A stretch of 64,000 nt of DNA from Acidobacteriota bacterium (GCA_016700175.1 CP065003.1:1684001-1748000), one strand, 5' to 3'; numbered from the stretch's first letter, positions 9,403-18,437 are shown. Numbers and translations: made by a program. The notes: generated from the sequence alone by a model not told the origin.

Positions 9403-9989
9403 CTCTCCTGGCGGTCCTTAAGCGGATTGGGAATGGTGAACGACACGGGTATCGGGACAACCCGTTTGAATCTGAAGATCGACCACTTGAACCGACCGAA
9501 TACGAATACGGTCCCGCTGACAAGCCACTCGTCTTTGGAGCTTTTGATCTCCTTTGCCGCCCCCTTGACCGCGGAGGTAAGCCCAACCACGATCCGGACC
9601 GGATCTTCGAGCGCGACCGTCTCGCCGCTCTTGAAATCGAAAGGACTCTCGTAGTCCCGGATCTCCACCGGAATCCCGTTCACCTCGAAATTCTCAAAAG
9701 AGAGAAAATCGACTCTACCGCTCCTTCCTTTGACCGTCAGCACCGGATCGACCGTGAATGTCACGCCCTCAAGTCCGACCGAATCGAACTCGGGATCGGA
9801 GAACGACATTTCGAACGCATCGCGGCCATCTTCGGCTCCGTTGCCGGAAGCCGTTCCGATCTCGGCCTTGTGTACTCTGTAACCCCTTATCTTGTCCGGG
9901 AGTTCCTGCGGAAATGCATTGAGAGCGAGCAGGAAGAGGATTGCGGCCAGAAATGCCTTTTTACATTGAAGAAGCTTTCTTTGTCTCAC
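9399..9989 (-). CDS. Secreted protein of unknown function downstream of nusB
   Basis: A 196-residue protein read from a GTG at 9989, which gives the start MRQRKLLQCKKAFLAAILFL, a good signal peptide ending LNAFPQ. The longer in-frame ATG at 10067 would put an Arg-rich antisense-like stretch in front. The mature part is predicted beta-rich with alternating hydrophobic strands (for example VRIVVGLTSAVKGAAKEI and SGTVFVFGRFKWSIF). The start lies inside the nusB 3' end (29-base overlap), so coupling to nusB translation is likely. No family is recognised. Confidence 0.6.
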   Translation of the reverse strand: MRQRKLLQCKKAFLAAILFLLALNAFPQELPDKIRGYRVHKAEIGTASGNGAEDGRDAFEMSFSDPEFDSVGLEGVTFTVDPVLTVKGRSGRVDFLSFENFEVNGIPVEIRDYESPFDFKSGETVALEDPVRIVVGLTSAVKGAAKEIKSSKDEWLVSGTVFVFGRFKWSIFRFKRVVPIPVSFTIPNPLKDRQES

Positions 9990-10449
9990 TCTTCTCTGAC
10001 TCTTCGACGGGTCCGTCGGATGCCGTCTCGCCCCCGGCTTCCTTCTCCAGGTCCTGTTTGATCGCATCCAGGATGCCGTTGATGAACTGCGTGGCTTCGT
10101 AAGTGGAGAACCGGCGGGCGATCTCGAGAGCTTCGTTTATGACTACCGTGTGGGGAGTTGATTCGAAGAGGAACTCGTTGACGGCGAGCCTGAGTATGTT
10201 GCGGTCGACGACTGCCATCCGTTCGATCCGCCAGTGCTCGGCGCGGGTCCGGATCTTGTCGTCGATCTGGTCGATTCGCTCAAGCGTCCCGGTCACAAGA
10301 TTATCCGCGAACTGCCGGGTCGGAAGATCCATCTCCGTACTCAGCTGGTTCCAGAAATCGTTTACCAGCCGCGGACCTTCGACGCCCGAAACGTCAGCCG
10401 CGAAAAGCATCTGAAGTGCGCACTCACGCGCCTTGCGCCTTGCTCCCAT
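9961..10449 (-). CDS. nusB: Transcription antitermination factor NusB
   Basis: A 162-residue all-helical RNA-binding protein that joins NusE/S10 in rRNA antitermination complexes. It begins GARRKARECALQMLFAADV, the classical NusB start. It has the LVTGTLERIDQIDDKI helix and the conserved DRNILRLAVNEFLF and VVINEALEIARRFS segments. A Lys/Ser/Glu-rich tail of about 25 residues exceeds the minimal family length. It follows ribH by 12 bases, the common ribH-nusB operon arrangement. Confidence 0.95.
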   Translation of the reverse strand: MGARRKARECALQMLFAADVSGVEGPRLVNDFWNQLSTEMDLPTRQFADNLVTGTLERIDQIDDKIRTRAEHWRIERMAVVDRNILRLAVNEFLFESTPHTVVINEALEIARRFSTYEATQFINGILDAIKQDLEKEAGGETASDGPVEESEKSETKKASSM

Positions 10450-10461
10450 ATCGCTCGATTA

Positions 10462-10974
10462 TCAAACCGCGTGCTGACGCGCTGTTACGCCGACGGAATC
10501 GTCCTCGCCGACCGCCTTCAGCAGATTCGCTATCTCTACCGCCGCCATCGCGGCCTCGTATCCCTTGTTCCCCGATTTCACGCCGCACCTGTTCGTCGCC
10601 TGTTCTACGGTATCCGCAGTCACCACACCGAACACTACCGGAACGCCTGTCGACAACGCCGCCTGAGAAATGCCTCCGGCGGCCTCGCCCGCCACGAAAT
10701 CGAAGTGCGGCGTCTCGCCCCTGATCACCACCCCGAGGCAAATGACCGCGTCAAATCGGCCGGTCTCGGCGATCCGCTTCGCGGCCAGGGGGATTTCGAA
10801 CGAACCCGGCACTTTGAAGATCTCAACGTCGGCTTCCCCGGCCCCGAGCCTCTCAAGAGCGTCGACGGCTCCCGAAGCTAGTCTCGATGTCAGAAGCTCG
10901 TTCCAGCGCGACTCGACAATCGCGAACCGAAGGCCTTTTGCGTTGAGCGCTCCGTTGTGAATCTTTGGTTCCAA
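10462..10974 (-). CDS. ribH: 6,7-dimethyl-8-ribityllumazine synthase
   Basis: A 170-residue enzyme of the penultimate riboflavin step, joining 5-amino-6-ribitylamino-uracil with dihydroxybutanone phosphate. Motifs are complete: FAIVESRWNELLT, VPGSFEIPLAAKR, GVVIRGETPHFDFV with the conserved His, and GVVTADTVEQATNR. Length is normal. It heads the ribH-nusB pair. Other rib genes are not in the window, and only 77 bases separate it from the next gene upstream, too short for a full FMN riboswitch. Confidence 0.96.
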   Translation of the reverse strand: MEPKIHNGALNAKGLRFAIVESRWNELLTSRLASGAVDALERLGAGEADVEIFKVPGSFEIPLAAKRIAETGRFDAVICLGVVIRGETPHFDFVAGEAAGGISQAALSTGVPVVFGVVTADTVEQATNRCGVKSGNKGYEAAMAAVEIANLLKAVGEDDSVGVTARQHAV

Positions 10975-11051
10975 TTTCTCTCTCCCTTACCGTCGTTGCG
11001 GCTAATTGGTAAGTATAAGACCCGACCCTGAGCCTTTCAAGCTTTCAATCG

Positions 11052-11654
11052 TCATTCGCCTCGGAACACAGGCGTTCGTTTCTCGAGGAACGCCGCGGTG
11101 CCTTCGCGCATGTCTTCGGAGCCGAAGAGCTCGCTGAACAGGCGGTTCTCGAGCCGCATTCCTTCCCTTAGCTCAAAGCGCGATCCTTCCCGGACGGCTC
11201 GCTTGGCCGCCCGTACCGCCAGGGGAGCGAGGGACGCGATCGCGTTTGCCGTGTCCGATGCAGCGCTCCGGGCCTCGTCCAGGGGCGCCGCCCGGTTGAT
11301 CAGGCCTCTCTCCGAGGCTTCCCCGGCCGTCAGAGGCCCTTGTGTTGAAACATATGCCGCTCTCAGATCAAAGAAGCAAAGATCGAACGCTTCCGAAAGT
11401 TCCGCCGGAATACTGCCGCCGCCCGTCGCAAGCAGGATCGCGGGCACCTCGATCTCGCGAACGACATCCGCAAGATCCGGAAATGATGCGCCGGAAGCCC
11501 CGGCGGCGGACTGGGAATCAACAATCAAAAGGACCGCTCGAACGTAGTCTGCGGCTTGACTGACCGCAAAGATGGCGTCTTCCGGATTAGACAACGTAAC
11601 TATCAGGACGCTGTTGCGTAGGACGGCTGTTTCGGATTCATTTGGATCAGCCAA
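11052..11654 (-). CDS. Truncated crotonase-fold (enoyl-CoA hydratase-like) protein
   Basis: A 200-residue protein that is recognisably crotonase at both ends: a GGG-containing core (ILLATGGGSIPAELSEAFDL), the helix GPLTAGEASERGLINRAAPL and the C-terminal DMREGTAAFLEKRTPVF. A normal enoyl-CoA hydratase has about 260 residues. Here the segment between the GGG core and TAGEA, which normally holds the LGLxPGxGGT loop and a catalytic Glu, is missing. It is therefore probably not a standard hydratase. The start overlaps the upstream gene by 8 bases, implying coupling. Confidence 0.7.
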   Translation of the reverse strand: MADPNESETAVLRNSVLIVTLSNPEDAIFAVSQAADYVRAVLLIVDSQSAAGASGASFPDLADVVREIEVPAILLATGGGSIPAELSEAFDLCFFDLRAAYVSTQGPLTAGEASERGLINRAAPLDEARSAASDTANAIASLAPLAVRAAKRAVREGSRFELREGMRLENRLFSELFGSEDMREGTAAFLEKRTPVFRGE

Positions 11655-12726
11655 TATCCTCTACCTCCTCGTGGACCTTCCTTATGTCCTTCAGGCTAAT
11701 TCCTCTCTTCACGATCAGGACAACGCCCACGATCGCCCAGAACAGGATTCGCGCTTTTCTAACGATCGCGAGCGTCACGCCGATCCCGGCTCCAATCGCG
11801 AGTGTTTTCACAACGAACTCCGCTCCGGCCTCGTCCACGCCGATCACGAAAGGTATCAGTTTGAACACGATCGTGACCAGCCGGCTGATCGTCTCAAGAA
11901 AGAAGGCCGTCGTCAGTGACTGGGCGACTCCGCTGATCTTCGAGAGGATGAAGAGCACCTCCACGACCCCAAGGGAGTGAAACGCCGCCTGAAGAAGCAG
12001 GATGGGCACGAAGCGTTTCGGATAACGCCTGTAATAGCCGTAGATCAGGTTCTCGAAGAGCCTTACCTGCAGCCGACCGCTCTTCAGGATCCCTGTCAGC
12101 ATCCCGCGGTCGTAGAGCCTTTCGCAGATCCCGCTTGCCCAGTGCCACTGCCGCACGATCATCAACGTGACGAACGCCAGGAGCAGGACTATGAAGACGA
12201 GCAGAACGTCGATCAGCCATACGTATTCCGGATCCAGATCGAAGCTTCTAAGGAAAAGTATCGAACCCAGGCTGATGAAGAGCGCGGTCACGAAGGAGTA
12301 GAAGATGTTCTCGGTGGCGACGGATGAGAGCCCAACGACAAGCGGGAGCTTTCGCCTGACCGCGACCGCCTTTGCCGTGCCGCTTACGAGGATCCCGAGG
12401 GGAATGAGACTGCTGAGCGCCTCTCCGATGATCACTGCCGGGAACGTGTCGCGGAAACGCAGTTCGTAAGGTCCGTAAACGGAGAGGCTCCAGGCGCTTG
12501 CGCGGACGGATACCCTCAGAAGATAAATGAAGAGAATGAGCGCGAATCCGGAGATTCCGACCTTCGCGATCCCTTCGCCTATCTCGCTTAGCCCGGTGGA
12601 GTAGATGAAGTAGATAAAAAGCCCGAGCCCTGCAAGCGTAAAAACGATGCCGGCCGCCTTCAGCCTCGAAAGTGCCTTTGACGCCGGCTTCTCTGCCTCG
12701 TTACCCGAACTGACCTGCGTTGCCAT
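11647..12726 (-). CDS. Lysylphosphatidylglycerol-synthase-type transmembrane protein
   Basis: A 359-residue inner-membrane protein with about eight hydrophobic helices, of the PF03706 (UPF0104/LPG synthase TM) family. Typical features are the early FALILFIYLLRVSVRASAWSL segment, the EALSSLIPLGILVSGTAKA loop, and the late helix pair around RLVTIVFKLIPFVIGVDEAG. It lacks the C-terminal aminoacyl-transferase domain of MprF, so it is a flippase- or scaffold-like protein of unknown substrate. It is divergent from the acyl-CoA dehydrogenase gene across a 69-base gap that must hold both promoters. Confidence 0.8.
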   Translation of the reverse strand: MATQVSSGNEAEKPASKALSRLKAAGIVFTLAGLGLFIYFIYSTGLSEIGEGIAKVGISGFALILFIYLLRVSVRASAWSLSVYGPYELRFRDTFPAVIIGEALSSLIPLGILVSGTAKAVAVRRKLPLVVGLSSVATENIFYSFVTALFISLGSILFLRSFDLDPEYVWLIDVLLVFIVLLLAFVTLMIVRQWHWASGICERLYDRGMLTGILKSGRLQVRLFENLIYGYYRRYPKRFVPILLLQAAFHSLGVVEVLFILSKISGVAQSLTTAFFLETISRLVTIVFKLIPFVIGVDEAGAEFVVKTLAIGAGIGVTLAIVRKARILFWAIVGVVLIVKRGISLKDIRKVHEEVEDIG

Positions 12727-12795
12727 TAATTCAAGCGTTTAATAAAATGCAATCATATCGCATCGGCAGAAAATCTTTTAGAAAGGACGTTTATT

Positions 12796-13977
12796 ATGAG
12801 CGCTACCCAAATGGAGCCGGAGTCTATCCGGCCGGCATTGACGGTTTTATCTGAAGAGGAAGAGCAGTTCAGGGCAAGTTTCCGCGAATTCGCGGAGGGC
12901 GAGGTGCTGCCGCGGGTCAACGATATGGAGACCGCGGGCAAGCTAGATCCGGAACTTATCAAGCAGTGTTTCGAGCTTGGTCTTATGGCGATCGAGGTTC
13001 CCGAGGAATACGGGGGAGCGGGTTCCACGTTCTTCAACGCGATCCTCGCGATCGAGGAGCTGGCGCGCGTGGACGCATCGACGTCGGTGTTCGTCGATGT
13101 CCAGAACACTTTGGTCGGGAACGCGATCAACAAGTGGGGCAATGAGGAGCAGAAGAAGAAGTATCTTTCCGCGATGGCCGAATCGAAGGTCGGCGCCTAC
13201 GCTCTCAGCGAGGCGGGCAGCGGGTCCGACGCATTCGCGTTAAAGACCCGCGCGGTCGAAAAGGACGATCATTTCGAGATCACGGGCCAGAAGCTCTGGA
13301 TCACCAACGGGAACGAGGCGGAGATCTTCATCCTCTTCGCGACGGTCGATCCCGACGCCGGTTACAAGGGCATCACGGCTTTCATAGTCGAAAAGGACTT
13401 CGAAGGGTTCGCAGTCGGGGAAAAGGAGAACAAGCTCGGCATCCGCGCGAGTTCGACGACCGAACTGATCCTGGACAACTGCAAGGTTCCGAAAGAGAAC
13501 GTGCTCGGCGAAGTTGGAAAGGGATACAAGGTTTCGATCGAGACCCTGAACGAAGGCAGGATCGGGATCGCCGCGCAGATGGTCGGGATCGCGCAGGGCG
13601 CGTACGAGAACGCTTTGAAGTATACCGCCGAACGCGAGCAGTTCGGAAGATCGATCGACAGCTTCCAGGCGGTGCAGTTCCAGCTCGCGGAGATGGCGGT
13701 AGATATCGAGGCGGCGAGGCTCCTGACCTACAACGCCGCTCGTTTGAAGGACGCCGGCGAGCCTTTTCTAAAAGAGGCGGCGATCGCGAAGCTTTACACC
13801 TCGCGCGTTGCCGAGAAGGTCTCTTCGAAGGCGGTCGAGCTTTACGGCGGATACGGTTACGTTAAGGACTACCCGGTCGAGAAGTTCTGGCGCGATTCGA
13901 AGATCGGTGCGATCTACGAAGGCACTTCGAACATGCAGCTACAGACGATCGCGAAGCTGATCATTGGCGGAAAATAG
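12796..13977 (+). CDS. Acyl-CoA dehydrogenase (short/branched-chain type)
   Basis: A 393-residue FAD enzyme that introduces the alpha-beta double bond into acyl-CoA and passes electrons to ETF. It has the full family layout: N-terminal helical domain, FAD-binding motifs YALSEAGSGSDAFALKT and KLWITNGNEA, a middle beta domain, and a C-terminal helical domain with REQFGRSIDSFQAVQFQLAEM. The catalytic base is Glu375 in AIYEGTSNMQ, the position used by short- and branched-chain dehydrogenases. Substrate chain length cannot be fixed from sequence alone. With the E1 fusion at 18795 it suggests branched-chain amino acid or fatty acid oxidation. Confidence 0.95.
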   Translation: MSATQMEPESIRPALTVLSEEEEQFRASFREFAEGEVLPRVNDMETAGKLDPELIKQCFELGLMAIEVPEEYGGAGSTFFNAILAIEELARVDASTSVFVDVQNTLVGNAINKWGNEEQKKKYLSAMAESKVGAYALSEAGSGSDAFALKTRAVEKDDHFEITGQKLWITNGNEAEIFILFATVDPDAGYKGITAFIVEKDFEGFAVGEKENKLGIRASSTTELILDNCKVPKENVLGEVGKGYKVSIETLNEGRIGIAAQMVGIAQGAYENALKYTAEREQFGRSIDSFQAVQFQLAEMAVDIEAARLLTYNAARLKDAGEPFLKEAAIAKLYTSRVAEKVSSKAVELYGGYGYVKDYPVEKFWRDSKIGAIYEGTSNMQLQTIAKLIIGGK

Positions 13978-14503
13978 TTGATTCAACAGGGATCAAGGGG
14001 GTGAAGGAGATGGGAAACGCCTGTCTTCTTCGCCCTTTTTCCTTGGACACCTTTGCGCCCTTTGCGAGGTCCTTCGCGAAATTAGCGGTTACTCTTGGTT
14101 TCTCGCGTATTTGAAGATAGATCGGAATTCAACCGCAAAGGACGCGAAGGGATGTGCGAAGAGCGCTTTGGCGAGAAAGACAGTACGCACAGTTCATTCT
14201 TAGTGCACTCTGTTCAACCCTCTGTGTCCTTTGTGGTGAGAATCTTCCTCAACATCCCCGACCCGACCGCGATAGAGATTTTCTACGGAAAGGGGAGACC
14301 CGGTCGATCCTCAGTGAACCCTGTAAGAAACTTCGTGTCCTTCGTGGTTAATACCTCCCTTGGAGGACCTGAACCGATCGCGTTCGAGATTTACCACGGA
14401 GAACACGGAGGTTTTCACAGAGGCCGCAGAGCACTAATTCTCAACTATCAATTCTCAATTCCCGCTCTTGCTTTCCGCCCACTGACGGGGTATTGTTTCA
14501 TCT
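13978..14503. repeat. Gene-free gap of degenerate 9-bp repeats (CTTYGYGNC type)
   Basis: No gene is supported here. The gap holds several patches of imperfect 9-base repetition: 14049-14088 (CCTTTGCGC CCTTTGCGA and relatives), 14128-14150 in the opposite orientation, 14216-14240 (CTCTGTGTC CTTTGTGGT), 14330-14350 (CTTCGTGTC CTTCGTGGT) and 14393-14430 (CACGGAGAA CACGGAGG, inverted). Similar patches recur in other gaps of the window. Confidence 0.7.
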
Positions 14504-15508
14504 GTGAGACAGGTCGAAAATCCCCCGAATCCTTACGACAAGTACTCGTCCGAATATCTCGGCGAGCCTCCGCAGACGAAGCTCGAGATCTTCGAGGAGA
14601 CCGCGACGAAGTCAATGATCGTCAAAAGCTGGTCTCCCGACCTGGGAAGGCGGTTCGTCGTCAACTGCTACCGGGGGTGCGTCCACGCCTGCACGTACTG
14701 CTTCGCGCGCCAGTACCACGAGATGATCGGCTATGGCGCCGGTACCGATTTCGAAACGAAACTCGTCGCGAAGGTGAACGCCCCCGAAGTCCTTCGGAAC
14801 GAACTTAAGAAAACACGCCAGAAGATCCCTTACCTTGAGTTCTCTTTCGCCTCCGACCCGTATGTCCCGATCGAGGCGAACTACGAGCTCACGAGGCGCT
14901 GCCTTGAGGTCTGCCGCGAGTTCCGGATCCCTGTATTCGTCCTGACCAAATCGCCCCTCGTGACAAGGGACCTGGACATCCTCAAAGAGCTCGACTGCAC
15001 GGTCGGATTCTCGATACCGTTCTTGTCTGTCGAAACCTCCAGGCCGTTCGAGCCGTACGTGCCGACGCCGGAAGCGCGATTCCGCGCGATGGAGAAGGTC
15101 GCCGTCGAAGGGATCGATGTCGCGCTCGCGCTGGCTCCCGTCATTCCCGGTTACAACGACAACGAGATACCGCAGATCCTCAAGAAGGCGAAGGATTGCG
15201 GCGCGACCCGCACCTTTATGAGCCTTGTGCATTTTGCGACCGAATCCGTTGAGGAGTATTTTCTAAAGAGGCTCTACGAAAAGCTCCCGACCCACGCGGA
15301 CAAGATAGTGAACCGCCTGAAGGAGGAAAAGGGCGGTTCGCTCCGGCATCGTTCGATGGCCGAGAGGAACAACGGCCGAACCGATCGCTGGAAGATGATC
15401 AAGGACGTGTTCGATCTTCACACGCGCAAGCTGGGCTTCGAGATGTACGAGAGGATAGAGAAACCGGCACAGGAACCGGTACAGATCCAGCAGAGGCTCT
15501 TTTCCTGA
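14504..15508 (+). CDS. SPL-type radical SAM protein (Rv2578c-like)
   Basis: A 334-residue radical S-adenosylmethionine enzyme. The 4Fe-4S cysteines are Cys59, Cys63 and Cys66 in GCVHACTYCFAR (CxxxCxxC). Further family marks are the FSFASDPYVPIEANYELTR segment, VFVLTKSPLVTRDLDIL and the VIPGYND loop, placing it with spore-photoproduct-lyase-like proteins of unknown substrate that are widespread in non-sporulating bacteria. The start is GTG at 14504; no stronger upstream start exists before the repeat-filled gap. A GNAT gene follows after 8 bases. Confidence 0.88.
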   Translation: MRQVENPPNPYDKYSSEYLGEPPQTKLEIFEETATKSMIVKSWSPDLGRRFVVNCYRGCVHACTYCFARQYHEMIGYGAGTDFETKLVAKVNAPEVLRNELKKTRQKIPYLEFSFASDPYVPIEANYELTRRCLEVCREFRIPVFVLTKSPLVTRDLDILKELDCTVGFSIPFLSVETSRPFEPYVPTPEARFRAMEKVAVEGIDVALALAPVIPGYNDNEIPQILKKAKDCGATRTFMSLVHFATESVEEYFLKRLYEKLPTHADKIVNRLKEEKGGSLRHRSMAERNNGRTDRWKMIKDVFDLHTRKLGFEMYERIEKPAQEPVQIQQRLFS

Positions 15509-15516
15509 AACTCCAT

Positions 15517-16056
15517 ATGTCGGATCTTGAGATACGGATCGGGACGGTCGATGACGCCGCGATGCTGTCGAGCATTGGTGCGAAGACCTTCTGGGAGACT
15601 TACAGCGACAGTCCCGACAACGAGAACGAGGACCTTAGAAATTACATCGATTGGGCATACGAAGAGGAGCGGATTCGAACAGAACTGCAGGATGAAGGTT
15701 TTCGATATCTAGTTGCGGAATTGGACGGAAAGCCCGCTGGGTACGCGAGGCTCAGGATCGGCAGTTACATTGCGAATGTCGACGCGGAGAGGCCTCTGGA
15801 GATATCGCGCATATACCTTCTTTCGGAATTCCAGGGAAAGGGGCGAGGAAAAAAGCTGATCGAAAGGTGTGTAGAGGAAGCTGAACGGTTCTTCTGCGAC
15901 AAGGTTTGGCTCAGCGTCTGGAAGCACAACGAAAAGGCGATCGGATTTTATGAGAAGATGGGATTCGAAATGGCGGGAACGACGTCATTCGACCTTGCGG
16001 GCACGGAGCACGAGGACTACGTTATGGCCCTTTCGATCGTTGAAGCTAGCCCATGA
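15517..16056 (+). CDS. GNAT-family N-acetyltransferase
   Basis: A 179-residue acetyl-CoA-dependent acetyltransferase. The N-terminal strand is IRIGTVDDAAMLSSIGAKTF, the acetyl-CoA loop is EFQGKGRGKKLIERCVEEA (Q/RxxGxG/A type), and the C-terminal motif WKHNEKAIGFYEKMGFEMAG is typical. It resembles the diamine/polyamine or ribosomal-protein acetyltransferase branch, but the substrate cannot be fixed. It sits 8 bases after the radical SAM gene and is probably co-transcribed. Confidence 0.9.
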   Translation: MSDLEIRIGTVDDAAMLSSIGAKTFWETYSDSPDNENEDLRNYIDWAYEEERIRTELQDEGFRYLVAELDGKPAGYARLRIGSYIANVDAERPLEISRIYLLSEFQGKGRGKKLIERCVEEAERFFCDKVWLSVWKHNEKAIGFYEKMGFEMAGTTSFDLAGTEHEDYVMALSIVEASP

Positions 16057-16063
16057 TCGGAAC

Positions 16064-16240
16064 AAGAAGACAAACAAGATGTGCAGGATATTCAGGATGT
16101 GCCTCTTTCCTCAGCGGGCTGGGCAACTGTTTCGAAACGCGTTCCGAGAAGCAAGACCCCTCTCAGAAACGAGACCCAAAGGAGGGTTCTGATCTTCGGA
16201 GCTGAGCGATATCGTTGATATCCTGTGCATCTTGTTTGTT
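16064..16240. repeat. Fold-back element between the GNAT and TPR genes
   Basis: An imperfect inverted repeat. The left arm 16071-16091 (CAAACAAGATG then CAGGATAT) pairs with the right arm 16218-16238, with 2 mismatches in about 21 bases. The 126-base spacer contains further short inverted pieces. The arms resemble the degenerate short tandem words of other gaps. Confidence 0.6.
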
Positions 16241-16261
16241 CTCTTCCTGCAAACTGACGAT

Positions 16262-16579
16262 ATGTCACACAGAATTGAAGTATTTGAACAGATGCTCGAG
16301 GACGACCCGGGCGCCACGATGGTGATGTTCGGACTCGCCAACGAGTACCTGAAAGCCGGGGAGACCGAGAAGAGCGTCGCGATGTTCGAACGCTATCTGA
16401 AATTCGGCACGGACGAAGGAGCCGGTTACGGAATGCTCGCCAAAGCTTTGGAAGAGCTCGGAGACAGAGAGAAAGCGAGGACGGCTTACGAAAAGGGCAT
16501 TGAGACCGCATTAGCTCACGGGCATCCCTCGATGGCTGAGGATTTCCGGTTCACGCTTGAAAACGAATACGGGGACTGA
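16262..16579 (+). CDS. Small TPR protein
   Basis: A 105-residue protein beginning MSHRIEVFEQMLEDDPGATM. It consists of about two and a half tetratricopeptide helices, with the pattern FGLANEYLKAGETEKSVAMF and LAKALEELGDREKARTAYEKG. TPRs mediate protein-protein contacts; there is no signal peptide, so it is cytoplasmic. The ATG at 16262 is chosen over a hydrophobic in-frame upstream extension that is part of the fold-back repeat. The partner is unknown. Confidence 0.8.
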   Translation: MSHRIEVFEQMLEDDPGATMVMFGLANEYLKAGETEKSVAMFERYLKFGTDEGAGYGMLAKALEELGDREKARTAYEKGIETALAHGHPSMAEDFRFTLENEYGD

Positions 16580-16658
16580 TCCGCGGGCTTAGATCTCGCT
16601 TTCTTTGTGGTAGATTATCCTCACCGATCTGCCATTCCAATTTTAAGAGAATAAAGAA

Positions 16659-18350
16659 ATGAACAAGACCTTGAGGTATCTGTGTGCGCCGCTCGCGGCG
16701 ATGGTGCTTCTCTCCGCCGTATCGGCCCAGCAGGCGGTCCGACCGACCGGATCCGGCGGCGTGCTTATTTATGAACAGGCCGCTTACGATGTCGAGAAAT
16801 ACGACATCACGTCGACCATCGACCCCGAGAAAAAGAGCCTCTCGGGATCGACGATCATTACGGCGAAGATCGTCTCGCCGGTGGACTGGTTCGTAGTCGA
16901 TCTCGACACGCCTTATACGGTGAAGACCGTGATCGCGTCCTTCACGGGCCGCGACGACAACCGGCTGACGCACGAGCGCCGCGGGGGGAAGATCTGGATC
17001 AAATTCCCTGTAACGGTGCAGCCCGGCAAGACTGTGCGTGTTCAGATCGACTACGAAGGGAATCCGAGGGTCGCGCCGAATCCTCCCTGGGTCGGCGGAT
17101 TCATGTGGGAGAAGACCGCCGGAGGAGAGGACTGGGTAGTGAACGCCTGCCAGAATGACGGCGCCGATTGCTGGTTCCCAGTAAAGGACCATCCTTCGGA
17201 CAAGGCGGAAACGGTTGCGCTCAGCATCACGGTCCCGGGGACGCTTTACGTGGCTTCCGTCGGCAGGCTTCAGGAGGTGATCTCGAACCTGAACGGCACG
17301 CTTACTTACCGGTGGCTGATGGAGAATCCGATCAGCAACTACAACATCGTGATCAACGTAGCGCCCTACCGGCTGATCGAGCGCGAATACACCAGCGTCA
17401 CGGGCGAAAAGTTCCCGATCATCTTCTACGCAATTCCGGAAAGCGTTGAGAAGGCGCCGAAGATAATCGAGCAGACGGAGAAGTTCCTCGCATTCTTTGA
17501 GAAGTATCTCGGTCCGTATCCGTTCCGCGCCGAGAAGCTCGGCATCGCGGAAACCCCGCACCTGGGAATGGAGCACTCGACGATCATCGCCTACGGCAAC
17601 AAGTTCCAGGACAATCAGTTCGGGTTCGACTGGCTTATGCTTCACGAGCTCGGCCACGAATGGTGGGCGAACCTGGTGACGGCTTCGGACTGGCGGGATA
17701 TGTGGATCCACGAAGGGTTCCAGTCGTTCATGGATTCGCTTTACGTCGAGGAGATCGCCGGAAAGGAAGCCTATCTCGCCTCGATGCTTGGCAGGATGAG
17801 GAACACCAACAACATTCAGCCGGTCGCGCCCCGCGAGCCAAGGATCACTTACGAGATCTACTACCGCCCGCCGGATTACACGCGCAGCGACGGCGACATT
17901 TACGGCAAAGGCGCGGTCGTACTCCACACACTTCGTTACCTGATAGGCGACGAGGCCTTCTTCAAGGCGCTCCGCCGGATGGCCTATCCGACGAAGGAAA
18001 TGGAATCGTTCACGGACGGCAGGCAGGTGAGGTTCGCGACAACGGACGATTTTCTTACCATCGCCGAGCAGGAATCGCGAATGGAGCTCGATTGGTTCTT
18101 CGAAGTGTATCTACGCCAGCCGGAAGTTCCCGAACTCGTTGAGGAACGTTCCGGTTCCACTTTGAAGCTTGCCTGGAAGACGCCGAAGGGGCTTCCCTTC
18201 GCGATGCCGGTCCCGGTCCGGATCGCGGGAAAGACGACGAGGGTTTCGATGGAAGGCGGATCGGGATCCGTAACACTGCCCGCCAATGCCTCGGTCGAGG
18301 TCGATCCGGAAGGCTGGGTCTTCAGGAAGTCACTGACGCGCGGGTCGTGA
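16659..18350 (+). CDS. Secreted M1-family zinc metallopeptidase
   Basis: A 563-residue aminopeptidase-type enzyme exported by a signal peptide (MNKTLRYLCAPLAAMVLLSA, cleaved near SAQQ). The N-terminal beta-sandwich is followed by the catalytic domain with His329-Glu-x-x-His333 (HELGHEWW) and the third zinc ligand Glu352 (WIHEGF), plus the GMEHSTI exopeptidase motif region (GMEHS). It lacks the long C-terminal HEAT domain of some M1 enzymes. It is probably a periplasmic or secreted peptide scavenger. The TGA stop lies inside the first unit of a 13-copy heptamer array. Confidence 0.93.
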   Translation: MNKTLRYLCAPLAAMVLLSAVSAQQAVRPTGSGGVLIYEQAAYDVEKYDITSTIDPEKKSLSGSTIITAKIVSPVDWFVVDLDTPYTVKTVIASFTGRDDNRLTHERRGGKIWIKFPVTVQPGKTVRVQIDYEGNPRVAPNPPWVGGFMWEKTAGGEDWVVNACQNDGADCWFPVKDHPSDKAETVALSITVPGTLYVASVGRLQEVISNLNGTLTYRWLMENPISNYNIVINVAPYRLIEREYTSVTGEKFPIIFYAIPESVEKAPKIIEQTEKFLAFFEKYLGPYPFRAEKLGIAETPHLGMEHSTIIAYGNKFQDNQFGFDWLMLHELGHEWWANLVTASDWRDMWIHEGFQSFMDSLYVEEIAGKEAYLASMLGRMRNTNNIQPVAPREPRITYEIYYRPPDYTRSDGDIYGKGAVVLHTLRYLIGDEAFFKALRRMAYPTKEMESFTDGRQVRFATTDDFLTIAEQESRMELDWFFEVYLRQPEVPELVEERSGSTLKLAWKTPKGLPFAMPVPVRIAGKTTRVSMEGGSGSVTLPANASVEVDPEGWVFRKSLTRGS

Positions 18351-18437
18351 GCGGTGAGCGGTGAGCGGTGAGCGGTGAGCGGTGAGCGGTGAGCGGTGAG
18401 CGGTGAGCGGTGAGCGGTGAGCGGTGAGCGGTGAGCC
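18347..18437 (+). repeat. 13-copy tandem heptamer array (GTGAGCG)
   Basis: Thirteen head-to-tail 7-base units; the first twelve are identical and the last reads GTGAGCC. The stop codon of the M1 peptidase gene (TGA, 18348-18350) is part of the first unit. The array is entirely outside coding sequence apart from those bases. It is the most homogeneous of several heptamer arrays in this window. Confidence 0.95.

Noticed and set aside
10975..11051. FMN riboswitch upstream of ribH
   Set aside because: Only 77 bases separate ribH from the next gene, too short for the full aptamer, and I see no matching conserved core.
18347..18437. Possible CRISPR array
   Set aside because: The unit is only 7 bases, there are no spacers, and no cas genes are present anywhere in the window.
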